DNA from: an uncultured Phascolarctobacterium sp.
GTDB lineage: Bacteria > Bacillota > Negativicutes > Acidaminococcales > Acidaminococcaceae
Direction of reading: 5' to 3'
Length of the DNA stretch: 64,000 bases
Assembly (NCBI GenBank): GCA_905200645.1
Contig: CAJKLD010000003.1
Span: 1-64,000 of the forward strand
The position numbers and the translations under genes were made by a program. Below the pieces are notes generated by a model, which was not told the DNA's origin, did not search any database, and worked only from the letters and a program-made list of their open reading frames with translations. How positions within the stretch are numbered: the stretch's first letter is position 1; every line of letters starts with the position of its first letter. Positions 6,860 through 15,262 of the stretch are shown piece after piece.

Positions 6860-9022
6860 TTGAAAAGATTAATTATTGCAGAAAAATCTGATATGGGGCG
6901 AGCTATAGCAGATTTTTTATGGCCGCAAAAGGACTATAAAGACAACAGAAGTTATGTTGAGAAAGATGGGGTTGTAATATCCTGGGCTGCCGGGCATCTA
7001 TATTATTTAGCGCAGCCGGCAGATTATGGTTTTTCTACTTGGAATTGTTATCCTGTTTATCCAGAAAAATGGCATATTAATCCTTATTCTAATAAATCAG
7101 AACAACTAAAAACATTAAAAAACTTATTAAAAGAAGCGCAGGAGGTTGTTCATGCAGGCGATCCAGACCGAGAAGGACAGTGTATAGTAGATGAAATTTT
7201 AGAGCAATGTAATTACAAAGGCGTAGTAAGACGTATCATGCCGAATGCAAAAGATAATACATCGTTACAACGTGCTTTTGACGGTATGGACGATAATACA
7301 AATCATCGGAATATGTATCTTGCCGCGCAGGCACGTCAACGAGCAGACTGGCTTGTAGGTATTAATTTATCAAGGTGTTATCAGGAGCAGGCAAAAAAGT
7401 ATGGACTTGATGAACGTTGGCGTGTTGGCCGTGTAAAAATGCCTGTGCTGAAGCTTGTCGTTGATAGAGAACGTGATTTACAAAGCTTTAAGAAGCATTA
7501 TTTTTATGAGCTTCTATCAACCTACAAAAAGGATAAGGTTCCGGTAAAAGTAAAATTAGCTCCGTCGGAAAAGTTGAATTTAGATGAAAAAGGTCATGTG
7601 CTGGAAAAAGCGGTGCTGCAGGCGGTCATAACGAAGGTAAAAATGTCAGACGGCATAGTAAAAAGTTATAAACGGACAACTGGTGAAGAATACCCACCAT
7701 TACCCTATTCTATGGATAAATTACAGGTAGATGCTAATAAAAAATATCATTTATCACCTAAAAAGGTACTGGATATTGTTGAAGCATTGTATTTGAAAAA
7801 GCTGGTATCTTATCCGAGGTCTGATTGCAATTATATTCCAAAGGCGCAGCTGGAAGATGCGCCACGCATTATAGCTGCTTTGAAATCCTATGGGTTAAAT
7901 GTAGCAGATAAAGCTGATCTTGATTTTGTTGGTAAGGCATGGAATGACAACAAAATTACTGCTCACCATGCCATTATTCCTACCGGAGTATTACCGGATA
8001 ACCAGCTTGACAGCGACCAAGATAAAATATATAGGCTGATAGGGCAAAGATATATTATGCAGTTTCTTCATCCGTGCCGATTTGAAAGCGCTGCATATAC
8101 TATTTGTGCAGGAGACGAGCTTTTCCGAGGCAGTTGCAGACATATTCTTGATTATGGATACAAGGGTATGGGATTGGATGAAAAGGAAAAAGAAACTGAA
8201 GATTTAGCAGATGCAATTCCGGTGTTGGTTGAAGGAGAAAATATAGGTACACTTGTTGACTGTAAGATAGATGCCAAAGAAACGAAGCCGCCTAAAAGAT
8301 ATACGGCTGGTACACTCATCAGCGCAATGACGGAAATTTGGCGTTATATGGCCGCCGATAATCCTAACAGAGATAAATTAAAAGAAATTAAGGGACTTGG
8401 TACGCCTGCTACAAGGGATGGAATTATTGATGATTTGTTAGCTACAGCAATAAAAGGAAAGCCGGTACGGCCGATGCTGAAAGAAGTTAAAAACGAGCTT
8501 ATTCCTACTGCTTTTGGCTGCTATGTTATTGACAACGTAGCAGAAAGCCTTGCTGTGCCTGATGCTACTGCCCTTATGGAATATAAATTAGCTGAACTCG
8601 AAGCAGGTAAATATGATTTAGATACGTTTATATCCGAAATCAAATGTACCGTAAACGAAAATATTTATTATGCAGAAAAGCATGAGTTCCCATCCGATCC
8701 TGAAAAAAAGCCACCTGTAGAGTGCCCTCGTTGTCATAAAGGCCAGTTGATAAAAAGGTATAGTAAAATTACAAAGGCCGAGTTCTTTTTATGCAACAAC
8801 GAAGAATGTAAAAATCCCTATAATAATAAACCTTATTACTACAATGTTGATGCTGATGGAGAACCGATTATAGGTTACTGTCCTGATTGTAAGGGGGTTA
8901 TGGATAGAGCAAAAGGTCAATATGGCTTTTTCTGGAAATGTCCGCATTGTAATAAAAACTATCGTGATAAGGACGGAAAGCCTGATTTTGCTCCTAAGAA
9001 AAGTACATTCCGAAAATCTTAA
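6860..9022 (+). CDS. topB: DNA topoisomerase III
   Basis: 720 residues. Order of parts: Toprim domain beginning MKRLIIAEKSDMGRAIADFL with the acidic DPDREGQ motif, the type IA core with catalytic Tyr318 in LVSYPRSDC, and two C-terminal zinc-ribbon modules (CPRCHKG to C-x4-C, then CPDC to CPHC). Type IA enzymes cut one strand to decatenate or relax DNA. TTG 6860 was chosen because GAGGAG lies 8 bases upstream and the Toprim start then fits the family. Topoisomerase III genes are common in large conjugative elements of Firmicutes, where they may help resolve replicated or transferred DNA. Confidence 0.92.
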   Translation: MKRLIIAEKSDMGRAIADFLWPQKDYKDNRSYVEKDGVVISWAAGHLYYLAQPADYGFSTWNCYPVYPEKWHINPYSNKSEQLKTLKNLLKEAQEVVHAGDPDREGQCIVDEILEQCNYKGVVRRIMPNAKDNTSLQRAFDGMDDNTNHRNMYLAAQARQRADWLVGINLSRCYQEQAKKYGLDERWRVGRVKMPVLKLVVDRERDLQSFKKHYFYELLSTYKKDKVPVKVKLAPSEKLNLDEKGHVLEKAVLQAVITKVKMSDGIVKSYKRTTGEEYPPLPYSMDKLQVDANKKYHLSPKKVLDIVEALYLKKLVSYPRSDCNYIPKAQLEDAPRIIAALKSYGLNVADKADLDFVGKAWNDNKITAHHAIIPTGVLPDNQLDSDQDKIYRLIGQRYIMQFLHPCRFESAAYTICAGDELFRGSCRHILDYGYKGMGLDEKEKETEDLADAIPVLVEGENIGTLVDCKIDAKETKPPKRYTAGTLISAMTEIWRYMAADNPNRDKLKEIKGLGTPATRDGIIDDLLATAIKGKPVRPMLKEVKNELIPTAFGCYVIDNVAESLAVPDATALMEYKLAELEAGKYDLDTFISEIKCTVNENIYYAEKHEFPSDPEKKPPVECPRCHKGQLIKRYSKITKAEFFLCNNEECKNPYNNKPYYYNVDADGEPIIGYCPDCKGVMDRAKGQYGFFWKCPHCNKNYRDKDGKPDFAPKKSTFRKS

Positions 9023-9037
9023 TGGAGGTGAACAAAT

Positions 9038-9667
9038 ATGAATGAGCAGCAGGAACAAAATTCTTTATTTGAAATTGAAAATGGATATAAAGAAGAATTA
9101 GCGGGAATAATGCAGGAATCGAATGTATTGGAGCCAGAGGATCCGGAAATATGTACAGCAGATTTAGAAGAATTAGCTGAAGCTATAAACGATATTCGTG
9201 ATAAAGTTTCTAGTATGGATAATGATATAAAACATTTTATGAAAAGCACAAACAATCAACTAATTGATATATGTAATGATATGTTATCTATAATGACAAC
9301 TTTGAAAGAAATGAACGATTTACCCAAGTCGTTACAAAAGATGAATGATAACATTAGCGGCAATGTTACTAATCTACAAAGTGCTTTGAACCAGATTAAT
9401 AGCAGCACAAAGCAATGTCTTGAAGCGTTGCGGGATGCTGCAGGTGAAATTCCACAAAAATTATTAGAGGACTGCAATAGGCAAAATAAAAGTGCATTGG
9501 ATGTAGCTGTTGCAAATTTTAATTCCATGAATGCAGCATCTCAAAAATGGATAAAGCAGTTAGGTAATCATACAGATTGGGCTACTCAAATTGTAATTGT
9601 TTCCGGCGTTTTGACACCGATATTACTGCTGCTGATGATATATATGCTTTTGAGAATTGCAAAATAG
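9038..9667 (+). CDS. Coiled-coil protein with C-terminal membrane anchor
   Basis: 209 residues, not recognised. The acidic N-terminus is followed by a long helical region (LEELAEAINDIRDKVSSMDND to about residue 150) and one hydrophobic segment near the C-terminus (IVIVSGVLTPILLLLMIYMLL), so it should be tail-anchored with the coiled coil in the cytoplasm. GGAGGTG lies 8 bases before ATG 9038. It starts 15 bases after topB and is probably co-transcribed. Confidence 0.6.
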   Translation: MNEQQEQNSLFEIENGYKEELAGIMQESNVLEPEDPEICTADLEELAEAINDIRDKVSSMDNDIKHFMKSTNNQLIDICNDMLSIMTTLKEMNDLPKSLQKMNDNISGNVTNLQSALNQINSSTKQCLEALRDAAGEIPQKLLEDCNRQNKSALDVAVANFNSMNAASQKWIKQLGNHTDWATQIVIVSGVLTPILLLLMIYMLLRIAK

Positions 9668-9769
9668 TAAATAAGGATTATAATAATAAAATACGAATAG
9701 AATATAATCGTAAATTACTATAAAAATCTTGAAAATTAGATAAAGATACATTATAATTGAAGCATGAAA

Positions 9770-9864
9770 CTATAAATTGCTTGCGGAATTTACATAGAGG
9801 AAACAAGGAAACTCTTGTTAATTATTCCGGCGGTAATTTATAGAATATATTATCCGCAAGGAGG
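9770..9864 (+). promoter_or_regulatory. Structured 5' leader of porin gene, overlapping the Shine-Dalgarno
   Basis: Nested complementary pieces: CTATAAATT (9770-9778) with AATTTATAG (9835-9843), CGGAAT (9784-9789) with ATTCCG (9824-9829), and AACAAG (9802-9807) with CTTGTT (9814-9819). A competing pairing joins CTTGCGGA (9780-9787) to TCCGCAAG (9853-9860), whose last bases are part of the AAGGAGG ribosome binding site. The two folds exclude each other, as expected for a translational switch. Regulation is inference. Confidence 0.55.
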
Positions 9865-9873
9865 AAAATTATC

Positions 9874-11169
9874 ATGAAAAAGTCCTTAGTATTAGCAATG
9901 GCAATGGCTCTTGGTGTAACCGCAAGCGCTTATGCTGCAAACCCGTTTTCTGATGTTCCTGCTGGGCATTGGGCGTATGACAGCATTTCCAAACTGGCTG
10001 CTGCTGGCGTAATCGACGGTTATGGCGACGCTACCTTCGGCGGCGACAAAGTGATGACTCGTTATGAAATGGCTCAAATCGTAGCAAAGGCAATGGCAAA
10101 AGGCGCTAACGTTGACAAGCTGGCTGCTGAGTTTGCCGAAGAACTGGATAATTTAGGTGTTAAGGTAGCTCGATTAGAACAAAAAATGGATAATGTAAAA
10201 ATCGCAGGCAATATCCGTTATCATTATGCCAATAAATCCGGCGATATTGACGGTTCTACTAGCAAATTGCGTACTCGTCTGTGGATAGCAGGTCAAGTCA
10301 ATGATGATTGGACTTATAAAGGAATGCTGCAGAATGAGCAAGACTTCCGCAACGATACCGGCGACGAAAAAACTGACTTCCAACGTGCGTATGTAGAAGG
10401 TAAGATTGGTGGCGTAAATGTGTCTGCAGGCCGTCAAGAATTATACCTTGGTGATGGCAACATTTATGATACCCGTTTTGATGGTGTAATTTTGGGCTAC
10501 GGCAACAATGTTAAAGTAGAAGGTTACTATGGTAAGCCGACTAACGTAAATACTTCTTTTGACCGCGACGTTATGTTGAAAAAAGGCGCTGACGGTAAAG
10601 ATTATACTTTCGGCACTAAATATGATGAAGTATTAGGTGCAAAAGTATCTGGTACGGCCGGTAAATTTAACGCTGCAGCAGCTTATGACGTATTTAAAGG
10701 TGATACCACTAAAAAGATTGCCGCTGCAGACATTACTTCTGATACCGTAGAAGCAGACGCAGTTGACGATAAAACATATAAAGATAACAAAATCTGGTCT
10801 TTAGCTGCCGGTTATGCTTTCGATAAGAATGTAAATATGAATGCTATTTATATGCACTCGAATCAAGAAGGCGTTGGAAACGAAGATGATGGTTATGTAA
10901 TTGGCCTGAATTATAAAGGCGCTAAAGCAAGCGATCAAGGCTCTTACGGCCTGTATGCTAAATATTATGACCAGGCATCCACAACTATCATGGTACATAC
11001 CATGAATGGTGATTATGGTACTAATGGTATTAAAGGCTACATGGTAGGTGCAAATTACGCTTTTGCTAAAAACATTGTCGGTGCCGTAGAATACTATGAT
11101 TTAGACGGTAAAGATGATGCAGAAACCAATATGAAAACCCTGTGGAGCCAAGTAGTATTCACATTTTAA
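9874..11169 (+). CDS. SLH-domain outer-membrane porin (OmpM type)
   Basis: 431 residues: signal peptide ending ASAYA, one SLH domain (NPFSDVPAGHWAYDSISKLA through GDKVMTRYEMAQIVAKA), a short coiled coil (KVARLEQKMDNVK), then a beta-barrel rich in alternating aromatic strands ending in Phe (WSQVVFTF). OmpM-type porins of Negativicutes bridge peptidoglycan and outer membrane: SLH binds the wall and the barrel is the pore. GGAGG lies 8 bases before the ATG. It sits between topB and a DnaB-like gene inside the ICE and so looks like cargo, perhaps altering the recipient surface. Confidence 0.9.
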   Translation: MKKSLVLAMAMALGVTASAYAANPFSDVPAGHWAYDSISKLAAAGVIDGYGDATFGGDKVMTRYEMAQIVAKAMAKGANVDKLAAEFAEELDNLGVKVARLEQKMDNVKIAGNIRYHYANKSGDIDGSTSKLRTRLWIAGQVNDDWTYKGMLQNEQDFRNDTGDEKTDFQRAYVEGKIGGVNVSAGRQELYLGDGNIYDTRFDGVILGYGNNVKVEGYYGKPTNVNTSFDRDVMLKKGADGKDYTFGTKYDEVLGAKVSGTAGKFNAAAAYDVFKGDTTKKIAAADITSDTVEADAVDDKTYKDNKIWSLAAGYAFDKNVNMNAIYMHSNQEGVGNEDDGYVIGLNYKGAKASDQGSYGLYAKYYDQASTTIMVHTMNGDYGTNGIKGYMVGANYAFAKNIVGAVEYYDLDGKDDAETNMKTLWSQVVFTF

Positions 11170-11231
11170 TTAAGATGAATAGTGTATATGTTCCCCAAGT
11201 CATGTACCTTTTCATAAAACAACTCCGTTTC

Positions 11232-11260
11232 GGACCTGGACATTGTTCCAGGTCCATTTT
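11232..11260 (+). terminator. Terminator after porin gene
   Basis: Stem GGACCTGGA/TCCAGGTCC with loop CATTGT, followed by ATTTT. It lies 63 bases after the porin stop. Confidence 0.75.
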
Positions 11261-11342
11261 CGTAAGTATTTGGAAGAGTGAAAATAGAAAAATAATCGTT
11301 TGTTAGAGGACAAATATTATCCTTGCTTAGTAGGTGTTGAAA

Positions 11343-12503
11343 ATGGAAACAAAAAATATTCCTGAAGATATTGCTGCTGAAAAAGCCGTATTGAGCGCTA
11401 TTTTACAAGAGAAAGACAGTATCAAAAATGTGCTTAACATATTGAACGTAGATGATTTTTACCGAGAAGCGCATAAAGTGATTTTTAAAGCAATGCTAAG
11501 CTTGTTTTTTCACGATAAGCCTATCGATATAGTGACGCTTACTAATTATCTACGGAGCAGGCGTAAATTAGATTTAGTCGGTGGAGTAGGGTATATTACT
11601 AGCCTAAATACTGTATCTGCTGCAAATATAATTTATCATGCTAATATCGTTAAAAATAAGGCCATTTTCAGAAGAATAATTAATGCCGGAAAAATGATAC
11701 AGGAGTTAGGATATAGTAGCTCGGATAGTAATAGTAAAGAAGCAGTTGACAAGGCGCAGCATCTAATTATGCAGCTTTCCAACTTTGATTATAATGACGC
11801 CATTAAAGAAATATCATTAACAGATTTGTTTAAATCATGCCTTAATCGCATTATAACAAGTAATTATAAAGGTATTAACACAGGTATTGATGCTTTAGAT
11901 TTACTGACTAATGGGCTGCATGCGCGCGTAGTAACAACTTTGCAAGGTAAGACCGGCTGTGGAAAAACAGCATTAGCTTTGCAGATGATGATTCATATGG
12001 CGGAAATTTGCAAGGTAATATATATTACAGATAAGCATATTGACGAAGTAACATTGCGTCTTGTATGCGCGCTGGCCAGTGTTTCCTGCTGGAAGTTTAA
12101 GACAAATAAAATGCAAGATAATGAATGGCAAAAAATACAAGAAGCAATAACAGCTGCGAAAAATAGTAATATGGGACTGTATAGCTTTAATTCATCCGTT
12201 ATAGAATTGGTAAGTAGAATTAGAGAGATTTATAGTAAACAAAAAATGCAGGTGCTTTTTTTAGATCTGCAGCTAGAAAATGAAATGCTACAAAAAATAC
12301 AGAACTTGGCGGAAGAATTAAATATAGTCATTTTACTGATAATAGATTGTAAAGAAGATATGAACGTAGGAAATTTAAACATGGTGCTGAAAACGAAAAA
12401 AAGTAAGTATAAGTTAATTATAGATAGAAACGATGGTGGTCCGACGGGTACTATCAATCTAAATTTTGATAAAGATTTACTGTTGTTTACGGAAATGGCA
12501 TGA
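11343..12503 (+). CDS. DnaB-like helicase, degenerate
   Basis: 386 residues. The N-terminal DnaB domain is well kept (NIPEDIAAEKAVLSAIL, DDFYREAHKVIF, LVGGVGYI) and the RecA core has a Walker A GKTGCGKTAL. Walker B is altered (LFLDLQ where DnaB usually has DYLQ), and the usual arginine-rich motif before the C-terminus is missing, although an ending like the family's (DRNDGGPTGTINLNF) is present. It is shorter than typical DnaB (440 or more). It may be an element-specific loader or a decaying copy. ATG 11343 has TAGGTG 6 bases upstream. Confidence 0.75.
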   Translation: METKNIPEDIAAEKAVLSAILQEKDSIKNVLNILNVDDFYREAHKVIFKAMLSLFFHDKPIDIVTLTNYLRSRRKLDLVGGVGYITSLNTVSAANIIYHANIVKNKAIFRRIINAGKMIQELGYSSSDSNSKEAVDKAQHLIMQLSNFDYNDAIKEISLTDLFKSCLNRIITSNYKGINTGIDALDLLTNGLHARVVTTLQGKTGCGKTALALQMMIHMAEICKVIYITDKHIDEVTLRLVCALASVSCWKFKTNKMQDNEWQKIQEAITAAKNSNMGLYSFNSSVIELVSRIREIYSKQKMQVLFLDLQLENEMLQKIQNLAEELNIVILLIIDCKEDMNVGNLNMVLKTKKSKYKLIIDRNDGGPTGTINLNFDKDLLLFTEMA

Positions 12504-12548
12504 TATAATAAATAACGAATTGGTGAAATTTTACAAGTAGGTGCTGTT

Positions 12549-12860
12549 ATGGATGCTAATTTACTTCTCAATATTGTGGCCGGATTAGCCGCGTTAGATG
12601 CTGCAGCTTGTGTGATATACGATTTGTATATGTTAAAAAAATATTCAGATGAACCATGTGAAAAATTTGCTATTGACTGTTTCCCTTTCAGTATGTTAGT
12701 GGAAATTGCGCTACTTTTGATCTTGCTTTTTGGTTGTTATGTAAAATATATTAACAACCACGATTATTTTCTTTATTTAATGTTAGTAATTGGGGGTACG
12801 ATGTTTATAGCTGATATGATTGCCGATAGAGTAGAGTTTTTAATTGATGAATATAAATAG
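12549..12860 (+). CDS. Small membrane protein
   Basis: 103 residues with three predicted membrane segments (LLNIVAGLAALDAAACVIYD; MLVEIALLLILLFGCYVKYI; LYLMLVIGGTMFIADMIADR). Not recognised. It starts 45 bases after the DnaB-like gene and is followed by a strong terminator, so it ends the + strand gene run of the element. Confidence 0.55.
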   Translation: MDANLLLNIVAGLAALDAAACVIYDLYMLKKYSDEPCEKFAIDCFPFSMLVEIALLLILLFGCYVKYINNHDYFLYLMLVIGGTMFIADMIADRVEFLIDEYK

Positions 12861-12877
12861 TCGCGACTTCAAAAAAG

Positions 12878-12919
12878 AACGCTTAGAAACGATCCTAGGA
12901 GACGTTTTAAGCGTTTTTT
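12878..12919 (+). terminator. Terminator ending the + strand gene run
   Basis: AACGCTTAGAAACG pairs with CGTTTTAAGCGTT (one bulge) and runs into TTTTTT. It lies 17 bases after the small membrane protein gene. Confidence 0.85.
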
Positions 12920-12965
12920 GGTAGGCATATTGATTTGTGGATGTATAGACTTATATAAACATATA

Positions 12966-13003
12966 AAAGCAGGACGTCTAAATTGCTTTAGACGTCCTGC
13001 TTT
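12966..13003. terminator. Terminator of relBE (- strand), possibly bidirectional
   Basis: A 17-bp perfect stem AAAGCAGGACGTCTAAA with its complement, loop TTGC, lies 22 bases beyond the relE stop. The hairpin at 13591-13622 beyond ssb has closely similar sequence, so one was probably copied from the other. Confidence 0.8.
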
Positions 13004-13025
13004 CTTATTATTTAGTCAACTGGCT

Positions 13026-13292
13026 TTAATATATTTCTCGACGATGACCGACTGTAAGAATAAGAATGATAATTTTTTCATCTTCTATTTCAGCAATTAT
13101 TCTATAATCGCCTACGCGATAACGCCATTGGCCGGAACGGTTTGCAGTTAATGCTTTACCGTGCTGCCTTGGATTTTCGCAGCCTATAAGATTTTTTTCA
13201 ATCCAATTTAATATTAATGTGCGTGTTGGCCTATCTAATTTTTTCAGAGCCTTGAATGCTTGGGGAGTATAATTGACTGCATAACCAGACAT
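13026..13292 (-). CDS. RelE/ParE-family toxin
   Basis: 88 residues with the RelE fold signature: YTPQAFKALKKLDRPTRTLILNWIE, then GQWRYRVGDYRIIAEIEDEKIIILILTVGHR. RelE toxins cleave mRNA on the ribosome; ParE relatives poison gyrase, and the basic RYRVGDYR strand favours RelE. Its ATG overlaps the antitoxin stop by one base, the usual coupling. It would stabilise the element in its host. Confidence 0.88.
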   Translation of the reverse strand: MSGYAVNYTPQAFKALKKLDRPTRTLILNWIEKNLIGCENPRQHGKALTANRSGQWRYRVGDYRIIAEIEDEKIIILILTVGHRREIY

Positions 13293-13519
13293 TATTCTTC
13301 TTCCTCCAGCATAGCAAGGATTTCTTCATGAGTATAGGTTACAGGATTTTCCTTGTATTCTTTCATAGCTTTGTTATAGGCGCGAATGTCAATTTCATCT
13401 TCAATATGGTGAATAACAGCCTGCCTTACAAGGTCAGAAATGCTAATGTTTTTAAATTCAGCGTATTTTCTGATAAAGTTGCTGTCCTGTTCGTTCAATC
13501 TAATGGATATAGTAGCCAT
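13292..13519 (-). CDS. RelB-like antitoxin
   Basis: 75 residues starting MATISIRLNEQDSNF, a ribbon-helix-helix N-terminus (KNISISDLVRQAVIHHIED) and an acidic tail that would wrap the toxin. ATG 13519 has AGGCGG about 9 bases upstream; the GTG three codons earlier is less likely. The perfect inverted repeat at 13536-13560 immediately upstream is the expected autoregulatory operator. Confidence 0.85.
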   Translation of the reverse strand: MATISIRLNEQDSNFIRKYAEFKNISISDLVRQAVIHHIEDEIDIRAYNKAMKEYKENPVTYTHEEILAMLEEEE

Positions 13520-13535
13520 ATAAAACACCGCCTTT

Positions 13536-13560
13536 CTTTGTAATACATTGTATTACAAAG
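13536..13560. promoter_or_regulatory. relBE operator
   Basis: An 11-bp perfect inverted repeat CTTTGTAATAC-ATT-GTATTACAAAG lies directly upstream of the relB ribosome binding site. Ribbon-helix-helix antitoxins bind such sites together with the toxin. Confidence 0.75.
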
Positions 13561-13590
13561 ATGAGTTTTTGTCAAATTTTGATAATGTAA

Positions 13591-13622
13591 GCAGAACGAC
13601 TAAATTACTTTAGCCGTCCTGC
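13591..13622 (-). terminator. Terminator of ssb (- strand)
   Basis: GCAGAACGACTAAA and TTTAGCCGTCCTGC pair. Two positions pair as G-U only on the - strand RNA, which fits termination of the leftward ssb transcript. Confidence 0.7.
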
Positions 13623-13631
13623 CGATAAGTT

Positions 13632-13985
13632 TTATTCTTTTTTATTAGAAGGTTTAGAATTGGAGCTTTGAGCCGATTTAGGCAAGCGTCCATTTCTGTA
13701 ACATTCTGCCTGCAAGCTTATGTCATGATGTTCAATACCATTTTTATCGGTATAGGAATTAGGAGTACAGATACCTTTAATAGTATATTCACGCCCCTTG
13801 ACAGCTTCATTACCAAAATTTTCGGCAGTAGCACCAAACATGATTACATTCCAGAAAATAGTAGTTTTTTCGCCTTTGGAAAAGCCGTTATCTGCAATAG
13901 AGAAAAGAGCATAGACGATGCCGGTATCAGTGTAACGTACATCGGGTTCACGAACAAGATTGCCAACGATAGTGATAGTATTCAT
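13632..13985 (-). CDS. Single-stranded DNA-binding protein, no acidic tail
   Basis: 117 residues with an OB fold (MNTITIVGNLVREPDVRYTD, FWNVIMFGATAENFG, KGREYTIKGIC). AGGAGG lies 9 bases before ATG 13985. The C-terminus is SNSKPSNKKE, without the acidic DDxPF tip that normally recruits repair proteins, unlike the second SSB at 25819. It is the first gene after the palindromic element at 14034-14216. An SSB made at once after DNA entry is typical of conjugative leading regions. Confidence 0.85.
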   Translation of the reverse strand: MNTITIVGNLVREPDVRYTDTGIVYALFSIADNGFSKGEKTTIFWNVIMFGATAENFGNEAVKGREYTIKGICTPNSYTDKNGIEHHDISLQAECYRNGRLPKSAQSSNSKPSNKKE

Positions 13986-14033
13986 AACCAAAAACCTCCT
14001 GTATGAGCAGAATTTATAATCGCCCTGCCCGGC

Positions 14034-14216
14034 GACAATTTTTATTTGCTTTTCGCACATATTATGAAATTGCGAATAGAAAACAGGCAAGGATGTGTAA
14101 CACCTGCTTGCAGGTTGCCTTGCCGGTTGTCGAAGTGAGCAATTATAATATGTGCGTGAAAAGCAATGAAAAATATAATAATGGCTGTACCTGTTTATTT
14201 GTGCTTTCAGCACTGT
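14034..14216 (-). promoter_or_regulatory. Long palindromic element A, candidate single-strand promoter
   Basis: Outer stem TTGCTTTT (14046-14053) with AAAAGCAA (14159-14166), then CGCACATATTAT with ATAATATGTGCG, AATTGC with GCAATT, GGCAAGG with CCTTGCC and tip ACCTGC/GCAGGT. A satellite hairpin GTGCTTTCAGCAC lies at 14201-14213. On the - strand TTGCCT (14085-14090) and CATAAT (14061-14066) are 18 bases apart. It ends just upstream of ssb. See copies at 14970, 17312 and 20471. Confidence 0.7.
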
Positions 14217-14243
14217 TTTAATCTTATATGTATATATAAAAAA

Positions 14244-14282
14244 TATAGACTTATATGTTTCATATATACATATAAGTCTATA
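14244..14282. repeat. AT-rich inverted repeat
   Basis: TATAGACTTATAT (14244-14256) faces ATATAAGTCTATA (14270-14282). It lies upstream of element A and downstream of the - strand gene at 14308. The same motif is dispersed in other intergenic spaces of the element. Confidence 0.6.
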
Positions 14283-14307
14283 TAGTAGTTGTCTTCTTAA
14301 ATTAACA

Positions 14308-14739
14308 TTATACTTTTTTTAGGAAATCATACATAGCTTGACGTATCTTATCTAAGTTTCTTGCTATGAAATTTTGTATGATATTCACATCTTCATCAGA
14401 TAACCCCACAGTATCTATTTCTTCTTCAGGAGTAAAGTAGTTTTTCATTACTAGAACGTTACCACATAACGGTTGTCCGTGTTCTTGATAACCGTACAAA
14501 TAACTAGCAATGGGATTTAGTATAGCTTTACCTTTTAGCAAAAACTCATCATCAAATATCAGACAGTATTCTTTTAATTCAAGACTGTCTAATATATCTT
14601 TGATATCAATGTCTCTGCAATCATTACTGACGGCTAACTGCATACGTTGAAATTGATATTCAGCATTTGGCAGTTCTATTTTTGCTACCAAACCAGTTGG
14701 GTAAATTTTTAAAGCGGAGATTTTTTGGTATTCAGTCAT
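14308..14739 (-). CDS. DUF3846-like protein
   Basis: 143 residues starting MTEYQKISALKIYPTG, GAGGTG just upstream. The middle (IFDDEFLLKGKAILNPIASYLYG, then LCGNVLVMKNYF) resembles the DUF3846 proteins found on plasmids, phages and conjugative elements, where NPIA and G-N-V-L-V are the recurrent positions. Function unknown. It overlaps no neighbour and follows the small membrane protein by 10 bases, so both belong to the transcript starting at element B. Confidence 0.5.
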   Translation of the reverse strand: MTEYQKISALKIYPTGLVAKIELPNAEYQFQRMQLAVSNDCRDIDIKDILDSLELKEYCLIFDDEFLLKGKAILNPIASYLYGYQEHGQPLCGNVLVMKNYFTPEEEIDTVGLSDEDVNIIQNFIARNLDKIRQAMYDFLKKV

Positions 14740-14749
14740 AAATTTCACC

Positions 14750-14956
14750 TCATTTTTTGTTCTCTTTGATAAAATCATCATAAGTGCCTTTATAGAAAAA
14801 AGGCGTGTGCTTTTTTTCTTTTGTAGCTCTTGTTTGCAGATAGGAGTAAATATGTAAGCCTACAACACAAATAATTAGAAAAAGGGCTATAAAGGCAATG
14901 ATTTTTGTCATTAAAAGATTTTCATACATCATTTGATTGATTTCTAATTCAGTCAT
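14750..14956 (-). CDS. Small single-pass membrane protein
   Basis: 68 residues starting MTELEINQMMYEN, with one membrane segment (TKIIAFIALFLIICVVGLHI) and a basic tail. AGGAGG lies 5 to 6 bases before the ATG. It is the first gene after palindromic element B, so it should be among the first expressed on entry if that element works as proposed. Not recognised. Confidence 0.55.
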   Translation of the reverse strand: MTELEINQMMYENLLMTKIIAFIALFLIICVVGLHIYSYLQTRATKEKKHTPFFYKGTYDDFIKENKK

Positions 14957-14969
14957 AATAGCCTCCTGC

Positions 14970-15152
14970 GACAATTTTTATTTGCTTTTCGCACATATTA
15001 TGAAATTGCGAATAGGCAGTAAGCAAGGCTGCAAAGCACCTCTTAGTAGGTTGCCTTGCTTACTGCCGTAATGAGCAATTAAAATATGTGGCGGAAAAGC
15101 AAGGAAAAATATAATAGTGGCTGCGCCTGTTTTTTTGTACCGTAGGTACTGT
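14970..15152 (-). promoter_or_regulatory. Long palindromic element B, candidate single-strand promoter
   Basis: Same outer stems as element A (TTGCTTTT 14982-14989 with AAAAGCAA 15095-15102; CACATATT with AATATGTG; AATTGC with GCAATT). The inner stem differs in sequence but is a perfect 15 bp (GGCAGTAAGCAAGGC with its complement). Satellite hairpin GTACCGTAGGTAC at 15137-15149. On the - strand TTGCTT (15021-15026) and CATAAT (14997-15002) are 18 bases apart. The gene start is 41 bases downstream. Confidence 0.75.
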
Positions 15153-15216
15153 TTTAATCGTATAAAAAGTATAGACTTATATGTTTTATACGAATATATG
15201 AAGTGTATAAGATTAA

Positions 15217-15262
15217 GTCTAAATATAAAAGCCAGGTGTATGCCTGGCTTTTATATTTAGAC
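15217..15262. terminator. Terminator of the PcfJ-like operon
   Basis: A perfect 20-bp stem GTCTAAATATAAAAGCCAGG with loop TGTATG overlaps the last codons of the PcfJ-like gene and has A/T runs on both sides. Confidence 0.8.

Noticed and set aside
11343..12503. Calling the helicase a normal replicative DnaB
   Set aside because: Walker B is altered and the usual arginine-rich C-terminal motif is missing; it is better described as an element-borne, degenerate relative.
14003..14221. 72-codon + strand frame over palindromic element A
   Set aside because: It consists of the palindrome itself; the sister elements do not keep this frame.
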